Source of the DNA: DATKMS01 sp041497995
GTDB lineage: Bacteria; Desulfobacterota; Binatia; HRBIN30
Direction: 5' to 3'
DNA: 9,196 nucleotides
NCBI GenBank assembly: GCA_041497995.1
Contig: JBGQHM010000276.1
Location: forward strand, 1-9,196
The translations under genes were made by a program, and so were the position numbers. The notes beneath the pieces were generated by a model, which was not told where the DNA came from, made no database searches, and worked only from the letters and a program-made list of their open reading frames with translations. Each line of letters starts with the position of its first letter. Position 1 is the stretch's first letter. This document shows positions 3,756 to 9,196 of this stretch, in pieces.

Positions 3756-5873
3756 GTGTCGAGGGGGGCGCTTCTGGCGTTCGCTCTGGCAGCCTGTGCG
3801 TCGGTGATTCAGGGCTGCGGAGGGGGCGGTGGTGGATCGTCCGGCGGCGGTTCAGGGAGCTTCTCCGTCCGTGCCCGCTGGCAGCAGCCGGGCGGCGGGA
3901 CCACCGCGACCCTACCACCATCAGTTAAGACCGTTCGCATCACATTTGATGGGGCCGACGGGTCGCGGTGCTGTTTGGCCGTCAATCCCACTACGGTGCC
4001 CGTCGATCCGTCAACCGGCCAACGGCTGCTAGTCCTCGACAGTCTCCCAGAGGGGACCGGGCAATTTACGCTGGCGGGTTTTGCAAACCCGTTCGCACCG
4101 GCCCCCGCTGGCACGACGAGCGCCTGCGCGACGACTCCTCCCGGAGTGGGCCAAGCGTGCGACCCAACACGACCGGCCGCACCCAATTTTGAAAGCGTGC
4201 CGTCAACCGTCATGATCGTTGCGGGGACTCGGGCGGGCGGCGGTGAAATCGAAGTGTCGTCGATGCCATTCCTCTTCAACGCCGACCCCGACAACGGGGA
4301 CTCGGTCGCATCGCCGGCGGCCCTCCGCTTCTCGGTTGCGGACGCTGTAAGCGGCATTGATCGCAACTCGATTGTTGCCCAGTTCTCGCAGAACAACGGA
4401 GCATTCGCTCCGCTGCCCGTCACGCTGACCGCCTGCGACGATGCGACGACAACGCCCTGCAGTACGGGTGGGGCATTCAAGGTGACGGGATTCATCGCCA
4501 CGAGCTCGATGCTGTCGCTGGCGAGCGGGTCCGCACGGGTCCGCGTGCAGGCGAGCAACTTGGGTTCGCCGCCGAGCGCGCTCGATCTGACGTATGCGTT
4601 CACCGTGGTCCCTGCGACGCCGACGGCAACGCCGACGGCGTCGCCAACGCCAACCTCTACGCACACCGCGACGGCGACGGCGACCCCGACGCATACACCG
4701 ACCGCAACCCCGACGCGCACGGCGACGCCGACGGCGACACCCACTGCGACACCGACACGGACGCCAACGCCGACGAACACGTTTACGCCGACGTTCACGC
4801 CGACGCCGACATCAACGCCAACCAATACGCCAACCGCAACGGCCACGCCGACGCCGACGACAACGTCCTCCGCCACTGCGACCTCTACACCGACGCCAAC
4901 ACCGACAGCCACACCGACGGCAACGGCAACGCAGACACCGACGGCGACACCGACGCCAACGGCCACCAGTACGCCGGCGCCGCGGCTCTTGGCCTACGTG
5001 ACCAACTACATCGAAGACAGCGTCTCGATCATCGACCCAGCGACCAACACCGTGGCCGGCTCGATCCCCGTGCAGAACCAACCTGTCGGCATCGCTCTCG
5101 CTCCAGATGGACGGTCCGCCTATGTGACGAACCAGTTGTCTGACTCGGTATCAGTCATCGACACGGCCGCGAACCGCGTGGTGGCGACGATCACGGTTGG
5201 GAGCCGCCCAGCCGACGTGACGGTCCTGCCCAATGGGCGCTTCGCCTACGTGGTGAACCAACTGGGCGACACCGTCTCCGTCATCGACACCGTGCAGCGG
5301 GTTGTCGTCAAGAGCATCGCGGTCGGTGATATGCCGGTGGCCATTGCGACGAACCCGAGCGGAGCCACCGTCTACGTCGCAAACGAGTTCTCCAACACCG
5401 TGTCGGTGATCGATACGGCAACCAACGCGATCACCGCGACGATCCCGGTCGGAGCCCAGCCGCAAGACATCGCGGTCACTCCAGACGCTGCATTCGCATA
5501 TGTTCCCAACGCACAATCCAATACGGTTTCGGTGATCGACCTGACGTCGAACCACGTGATTGCCACCGTGCCGGTTGAACTACAGCCGGAAGGGGTGGCG
5601 ATCACGCCGGATGGGACCTCTGCGTACGTCACAAATGAGAACAGCAATTCGGTCTCGGTCATCGACACGACTTCCAACGAGGTAGTGGCTACCATCGCGG
5701 TGGGCGGACAGCCAAGGGGCGTGGCGACCACACCGGATGGGACGCTCATCTACGTGGTGAACTCGTTCTCCAACAGCGTGTCTGTGATCGACCAATCGCT
5801 GAACAAGGTCATCACCGCTGTCGTCGGTGTGGGACAGACGCCAACGAATATTGTGATCGGAACGGTCCGATGA
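3756..5873 (+). CDS. YVTN beta-propeller lipoprotein with long Thr/Pro-rich linker
   Basis: About 705 residues from GTG 3756 (722 if ATG 3705 is used). From the GTG, MSR plus a hydrophobic core leads to the lipobox VIQGC, with lipidated Cys21 followed by a flexible Gly/Ser run. Residues about 36-285 are beta-rich and Ig-like, with Cys pairs (CDDATTTPC and others) that could form disulfides. Residues 288-409 are an uninterrupted linker of Thr, Pro, Ala and Ser. Residues 412-705 are seven repeats of exactly 42 residues, each with YVTN- and VSVIDT-like motifs (xAYVTN..SNSVSVIDT..N.VVATI.VG..P..VA.TPDG), making a complete seven-bladed propeller of the YncE/YVTN family. It is probably an outer-membrane, surface-exposed lipoprotein holding a binding or adhesion domain away from the cell. 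The ligand is unknown. Its stop overlaps the next start (ATGA at 5870-5873), so the two are translationally coupled. Confidence 0.88.
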   Translation: MSRGALLAFALAACASVIQGCGGGGGGSSGGGSGSFSVRARWQQPGGGTTATLPPSVKTVRITFDGADGSRCCLAVNPTTVPVDPSTGQRLLVLDSLPEGTGQFTLAGFANPFAPAPAGTTSACATTPPGVGQACDPTRPAAPNFESVPSTVMIVAGTRAGGGEIEVSSMPFLFNADPDNGDSVASPAALRFSVADAVSGIDRNSIVAQFSQNNGAFAPLPVTLTACDDATTTPCSTGGAFKVTGFIATSSMLSLASGSARVRVQASNLGSPPSALDLTYAFTVVPATPTATPTASPTPTSTHTATATATPTHTPTATPTRTATPTATPTATPTRTPTPTNTFTPTFTPTPTSTPTNTPTATATPTPTTTSSATATSTPTPTPTATPTATATQTPTATPTPTATSTPAPRLLAYVTNYIEDSVSIIDPATNTVAGSIPVQNQPVGIALAPDGRSAYVTNQLSDSVSVIDTAANRVVATITVGSRPADVTVLPNGRFAYVVNQLGDTVSVIDTVQRVVVKSIAVGDMPVAIATNPSGATVYVANEFSNTVSVIDTATNAITATIPVGAQPQDIAVTPDAAFAYVPNAQSNTVSVIDLTSNHVIATVPVELQPEGVAITPDGTSAYVTNENSNSVSVIDTTSNEVVATIAVGGQPRGVATTPDGTLIYVVNSFSNSVSVIDQSLNKVITAVVGVGQTPTNIVIGTVR
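4617..4982 (+). repeat. Low-complexity Thr/Pro-encoding repeat tract (linker)
   Basis: About 366 bp of degenerate ACG/CCG/GCG triplets encode a roughly 122-residue linker of TPTATPT type. Synonymous codons are mixed (acg, aca, acc, act), so the protein pattern is more regular than the DNA. The opposite strand reads as a spurious Val/Gly frame. Tracts like this are prone to length change by slippage. Confidence 0.85.
4989..5870 (+). repeat. Seven tandem 126-bp repeats encoding propeller blades
   Basis: Seven units of 42 codons, all the same length without indels. Each contains a version of TACGTGACCAAC (YVTN) and of TCGGTCATCGACAC (SVIDT). The units differ throughout at the DNA level, so they are diverged rather than recent duplications. 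The last unit ends at the stop codon. Confidence 0.88.
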
Positions 5874-7405
5874 AGCAGTGGCTGGTGATCGTCCTAGTGA
5901 GTGCCGTCCTGCTGCCAGCGGCGCACGCATCGCAGGATTCTCGCCAGCTGCAGTCGTTGGGGTTGGTCGAATTCCACGCCGGACGCTACCAGAAAGCACT
6001 GGAGCTGTTCGACAAAGCCGTGGAAGCCGATTCGAGCGACGTCTATGCGCGCTATTACCGTGCCGTCACTCGGTCGCGACTCGGCGACGTGAGTGGGGCG
6101 ATTGGCGATCTGCGGTTGGTGCTGGCGGCGCAACCGGATCTCGATGCGGCGGCCTTGGACCTCGGTGTTGCGCTCGTGCAGACCGGAAAGTTTCAGGAGG
6201 CGGTGCCACTCCTCCAACAGGCGCAACGCAACTCGGAGTTTGATGGACAGGGCTCGCTGTTCCTCGGTGTCGCGCAATTACGGCTAGACGAGATCGAGAA
6301 CGCGCGCGAGAATTTTGCGCGCGCTTCGGCTCGGGACCCCGCGTTGAAGACCGCTGCCACGTACTATGAAGGCGTGGCGGACTATCGTGAAGGGTACTAC
6401 GACACCGCGCGTGACCGATTCTCGGAAGTTGCCAGCGGCGGCCGGACTTCGGAGATGGGCCGCGAGGCGGTCGCTTTCCTCGCCAAAATTCAGCAACGAG
6501 ACCGCCCGAACTTTTCGGCGGCCGGCAACCTGGCATATCAGTACGATACCAACGTCGCACTGACCCCGAATGACAGTATCATCCAGAGTAGCCTCTGTAG
6601 TCCCAATGGAGTGGGGTGTGGTGCAGATAGTCGCTTCACCATCGATGTGAATGGAACCTACAGTTTGTGGCGTGGCGAGGATGCGGAATTGACGCTCGGG
6701 TACGAGTTCTTTCAGAGCCTGCACTTCGATCTGACGCAGTTCAATCTGACCGACAACGGGCCCAGCTTGCAGCTGGTGGGTACGACCGGGCTCTTCGACT
6801 ACGGGATCGTGGGGCGCTACGACTACTACCTGCTCGACAGTTCCAATTTTCTTCAAGAGGCTACCGCGTATCCCTGGATCGGGATTCCGGAGGATGACGT
6901 TGGACGCACCGAGGTATTCTTCCGCCTGCGCCGGCGCGACTTTTTAGACCCAACATATGCGATACGCGACGGCTTCAACTACGCCACAGGTTTCCGGCAG
7001 TATTTCTATCTGCGCTCGCCGGACAACTTCTTTTTCGTTGGCTACCGCTTCGACGCCGAGGTCCCGCTCGCGGGTTCACCAAACGGATGCCAGGGGCCCC
7101 CACCTACGTGTGATCCCTTTCAGTACGCGTATGACGGCCAGGAAGTGTCCGCAGGGTTCGGATATATGTTACCGGCCGACATCCAAGGGTACGTTGCCTA
7201 CAGCTATCACCGCGAGCATTACACCAAGGCCGACAGCAACGGCCGTCGGGACGAGGACCATCTCCCCGTCGTCCTTGTCAGCCGGCGGATGAACGAGTAC
7301 CTTACGTTGAGTGGAGCGTTTTTTGGCGACTTCAACAACTCGAACAACCCTACCTACAACTACGACCGGGAGGTCGGTTCGGTTGCGGTAGAAGTGAGGT
7401 ACTGA
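5870..7405 (+). CDS. TPR protein with C-terminal outer-membrane beta-barrel (Slam-like architecture)
   Basis: 511 residues. The signal peptide is MKQW, a Val/Leu core, and cleavage after AAHA (residue 20). Residues about 25-190 are TPR helices with repeated patterns such as GLVEFHAGRYQKALELFDKAV, LGVALVQTGKFQEAVPLLQQA and EGVADYREGYYDTARDRF. Residues about 214-511 are alternating beta strands rich in Tyr/Phe, opening with AAGNLAYQYDTNV and ending in VAVEVRY, an aromatic C-terminal strand of the kind recognised by the BAM complex. Two CX6C loops (Cys243/Cys250, Cys407/Cys414) probably form surface disulfides. The TPR-plus-barrel layout is that of Slam/DUF560 translocators, which move lipoproteins to the cell surface, but some polysaccharide-export barrels look similar. 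I see no decisive signature. The coupled lipoprotein gene upstream would be natural cargo. It starts inside the previous stop, and its own stop overlaps the next start (TGATG). Confidence 0.78.
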   Translation: MKQWLVIVLVSAVLLPAAHASQDSRQLQSLGLVEFHAGRYQKALELFDKAVEADSSDVYARYYRAVTRSRLGDVSGAIGDLRLVLAAQPDLDAAALDLGVALVQTGKFQEAVPLLQQAQRNSEFDGQGSLFLGVAQLRLDEIENARENFARASARDPALKTAATYYEGVADYREGYYDTARDRFSEVASGGRTSEMGREAVAFLAKIQQRDRPNFSAAGNLAYQYDTNVALTPNDSIIQSSLCSPNGVGCGADSRFTIDVNGTYSLWRGEDAELTLGYEFFQSLHFDLTQFNLTDNGPSLQLVGTTGLFDYGIVGRYDYYLLDSSNFLQEATAYPWIGIPEDDVGRTEVFFRLRRRDFLDPTYAIRDGFNYATGFRQYFYLRSPDNFFFVGYRFDAEVPLAGSPNGCQGPPPTCDPFQYAYDGQEVSAGFGYMLPADIQGYVAYSYHREHYTKADSNGRRDEDHLPVVLVSRRMNEYLTLSGAFFGDFNNSNNPTYNYDREVGSVAVEVRY

Positions 7406-8232
7406 TGATGGCCAGATTGCAGCGTTCGGCATTCGTGGCGGCTCTGTTGTTATCCGCCGTACCGGTGCTGGCACAGGAGGTCGGTACGGTTGCCGAGTAT
7501 GAAGGTACGGCCGATATTGGCCGCAGCGGCGCCTGGACGTCTGCGGTGATCGGCGCACCGATCGAGCGGGGCGATCAACTGCGTACTGGTAAGCCGGGAC
7601 GGTTCAAGATTGTCTTCCAAGACGACAGCGTGCTGTCCGTGGCGGAGCAGTCGCTAGTTGTCGTCAACGAGCAGGTTTTCGATCCGGCGAACAACAAGGC
7701 GCGATCGTACTTCGACCTGATCCACGGCAAGCTCAATAGCATCGTCAGCGACTACTACGGCAGGCCGGGGTCTAGCTATCAGGTGAAGACCGCAACCGCG
7801 GTCGCCGGTGTGCGCGGCACGGAGTTCTCCGTCAGCTACGATCCTGATGATGAAATCACCGAGGTGCTCGGGTTCAACGGAAAGGTGGAAGTGCACAGCC
7901 TCTTGGATCCGTCCGGTCCTGGTGTGATCATCACGGCGCACGAAGCGACGACGGTCGAGAAGGGGCAGTTGCCGACGACGCCACGGCGCTACAATGAGAC
8001 CTTCTTCCGTCAGCAGCTGGAGGGATTCAGTTTTATTGGCGGTGGACGCTTTGAGAGCGTGGCCACGGGCCACGCGCTAGTATCAGGATCGAGCGTACCG
8101 CGTCCGGACTGCGCGCCGAAGGTGGTGCCGAACACGACTGCTTCAGGAGGCGTCCACGACGCCAGCACACTGATCGGTCAGCCTCCCAATGTCGTGAAGG
8201 CCATGACCGGCCAATTCGGGATTTCCTTCTAA
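7405..8232 (+). CDS. Secreted FecR-domain protein
   Basis: 275 residues. The signal peptide is MMARLQR, an Ala/Val/Leu core, and cleavage near PVLA (residue 23). A FecR domain covers about residues 50-165: GDQLRTGKPGRFKIVFQDDSV, then the hallmark TATAVAGVRGTEFSV (129-143), then EVLGFNGKVEV. The remaining about 100 residues have no recognised domain and end in Phe. Classical FecR proteins are membrane-anchored anti-sigma regulators with a cytoplasmic N terminus. This one has a cleavable signal and no anti-sigma region, so it is fully periplasmic or secreted. Such stand-alone FecR proteins often sit beside TPR or barrel proteins, as here. A second ATG at 7408 is an equally possible start; GAGG at 7396-7399 serves either. 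The stop lies 12 bp from the convergent purA stop. Confidence 0.85.
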   Translation: MMARLQRSAFVAALLLSAVPVLAQEVGTVAEYEGTADIGRSGAWTSAVIGAPIERGDQLRTGKPGRFKIVFQDDSVLSVAEQSLVVVNEQVFDPANNKARSYFDLIHGKLNSIVSDYYGRPGSSYQVKTATAVAGVRGTEFSVSYDPDDEITEVLGFNGKVEVHSLLDPSGPGVIITAHEATTVEKGQLPTTPRRYNETFFRQQLEGFSFIGGGRFESVATGHALVSGSSVPRPDCAPKVVPNTTASGGVHDASTLIGQPPNVVKAMTGQFGISF

Positions 8233-8244
8233 GACGAGCGTTGC

Positions 8245-9196
8245 TCACCCGGCTGCAAACGGGTTGCGCAGCAGAATCGTTTCATCCCGTCCGGCGCCGA
8301 CCGATACCATCATCATCGGCGCGCCGGTGATTTCCTCCAAGCGGCGGATGTAGGCGCGGGCGTTGGCCGGTAGGTCACTCAGCGAACGCGCCTTGTTGAT
8401 CGGTTCGTTCCACCCAGGCCACTCTTCATAGATCGGCTTGATGCCACGCAGGACGGCGCTACTGGCGGGGAAATCTTCAAGCCGGCGGCCGTTGAGCTCG
8501 TAGGCGGTGCACACTCTGATGGTGTCGAATCCAGTGAGCACGTCGATCTTGGTGAGGGCGAGACCGTTCATTCCATTGAGCCGCACCGCATGACGAACGA
8601 CCACCGCGTCGAACCAACCGCAGCGCCGCGGCCGCCCGGTGGTGGCACCGAACTCATCACCGTCTTGCTGCAGCTTCTTGCCGAGCGGATCGTGCAACTC
8701 GGTTGGAAAGGGGCCGCTGCCGACGCGCGTGGTGTACGCCTTCACGATACCCACGACGCTGCTGATCTGGTTCGGCGCAATACCGGTGCCGGTGCAGGCC
8801 GCGCCGGCGACCGTGTTCGATGACGTCACGTACGGATACGTGCCGTGGTCGACATCGAGCATCGTCCCTTGGCCGCCTTCGAGCAGCACGCGCTTGGCGT
8901 CGCGCAGTGCATCGTACAAGAGGACGGCCGTGTCGCAGACGTAAGGAGCGAGGCGCTGGCGGAAGGCCTGGTACTCGCGATGGATGGCGTGGAAGTCGAG
9001 GGTTTGCTCCTTCAGCATGGAGCTGAGGTAGGCGTTCTTCTCCTCGATCGTCCGTCGTAAGGCGTCGGTGAAGGTGTCGTCGTCGAAGAAGTCGGCGACG
9101 CGGATGCCGATGCGCGCCATTTTGTCTTCATACGTGGGACCGATCCCGCGCCCGGTCGTCCCGATGCGGCCTTCGCCCCGCAGGCGCTCGCGTGCC
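8245..9196 (-). CDS. purA: Adenylosuccinate synthetase PurA, 5' partial
   Basis: The enzyme joins IMP and aspartate using GTP, giving adenylosuccinate on the route to AMP, in the cytoplasm. The frame runs on past the window's right edge: before the ATG at 9120 it continues as RGEGRIGTTGRGIGPTYEDK, which contains the conserved PurA signature. That ATG is therefore internal and the true start lies outside. About 316 of a usual roughly 430 residues are present; the N-terminal P-loop is missing. Other family motifs are GGQGTMLDVDHGTYPYVTSS, TRVGSGPFPTEL, EFGATTGRPRRCGWFD (IMP site) and the C-terminal GAGRDETI. It is a housekeeping gene convergent with the FecR operon, and I see no obvious terminator in the 12-bp gap. 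Confidence 0.96.
   Translation of the reverse strand, partial: ARERLRGEGRIGTTGRGIGPTYEDKMARIGIRVADFFDDDTFTDALRRTIEEKNAYLSSMLKEQTLDFHAIHREYQAFRQRLAPYVCDTAVLLYDALRDAKRVLLEGGQGTMLDVDHGTYPYVTSSNTVAGAACTGTGIAPNQISSVVGIVKAYTTRVGSGPFPTELHDPLGKKLQQDGDEFGATTGRPRRCGWFDAVVVRHAVRLNGMNGLALTKIDVLTGFDTIRVCTAYELNGRRLEDFPASSAVLRGIKPIYEEWPGWNEPINKARSLSDLPANARAYIRRLEEITGAPMMMVSVGAGRDETILLRNPFAAG

Noticed and set aside
3809..4966. Long minus-strand frame of 385 codons rich in Val/Gly
   Set aside because: It is the complement of the Thr/Pro linker and the lipoprotein N-terminal region; its VGVGVAV pattern is just ACG/CCG triplets read backwards, with no ribosome site.
4989..5870. 126-bp periodic repeats considered as CRISPR or satellite DNA
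   Set aside because: The period is exactly 42 codons, the units are diverged and all translate to propeller blades, so this is protein repeat structure.
5372..5999. Minus-strand frames (5372-5749, 5580-5999) across the propeller end
   Set aside because: Shadows of repeat codons; they reflect the complementary strand of VSVIDT motifs and have no independent evidence.

Overview
The window looks like chromosome from a GC-rich, didermic (outer-membrane) bacterium. Evidence for an outer membrane is a LolA-like periplasmic protein, a Spy/CpxP-like periplasmic protein, an outer-membrane beta-barrel and a lipoprotein. A lipoprotein with a long Thr/Pro/Ala linker and YVTN beta-propeller repeats is a style I associate with deltaproteobacterial and Binatota-type genomes. 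That placement is inference only; there is no rRNA or other taxonomic marker here.

Layout, left to right. (1) Positions 1-1362, plus strand: the 3' part of hemQ/chdC (coproheme decarboxylase, haem synthesis), then a LolA-like 'outer membrane lipoprotein-sorting protein' relative. (2) Positions 1358-1486: a 119-bp near-palindromic element with perfect 10-bp terminal inverted repeats and a 5-bp direct duplication (CGTAG), inserted exactly at the stop codon of the LolA-like gene. It is probably a MITE-like insertion. (3) Positions 3324-1507, minus strand: an envelope-stress style operon of ECF sigma factor, zinc-finger membrane anti-sigma factor and LTxxQ-type (Spy/CpxP/CnrX superfamily) periplasmic protein. 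Sigma and anti-sigma overlap by ATGA. (4) Positions 3325-3755: a divergent control region with a possible ECF-type promoter and a seven-codon leader ORF facing left, a weak housekeeping-type promoter facing right, and no convincing gene. (5) Positions 3756-8232, plus strand: a tightly coupled three-gene operon encoding a seven-bladed YVTN-propeller lipoprotein on a roughly 122-residue Thr/Pro linker, a TPR plus outer-membrane beta-barrel protein, and a secreted FecR-domain protein. (6) Positions 8245-9196, minus strand: the 3' three quarters of purA, convergent with the operon and 12 bp from it.

The most interesting unit is block 5. The TPR-then-barrel architecture resembles Slam-type surface lipoprotein translocators. 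It is translationally coupled to a lipoprotein that looks built for surface display, and to a periplasmic or secreted FecR-domain protein that lacks the usual membrane anchor of FecR regulators. I suggest, as inference only, that the three genes make one surface-display apparatus with its own cargo. Block 3 would give this cell an envelope-sensing sigma pathway laid out like cnrYXH.
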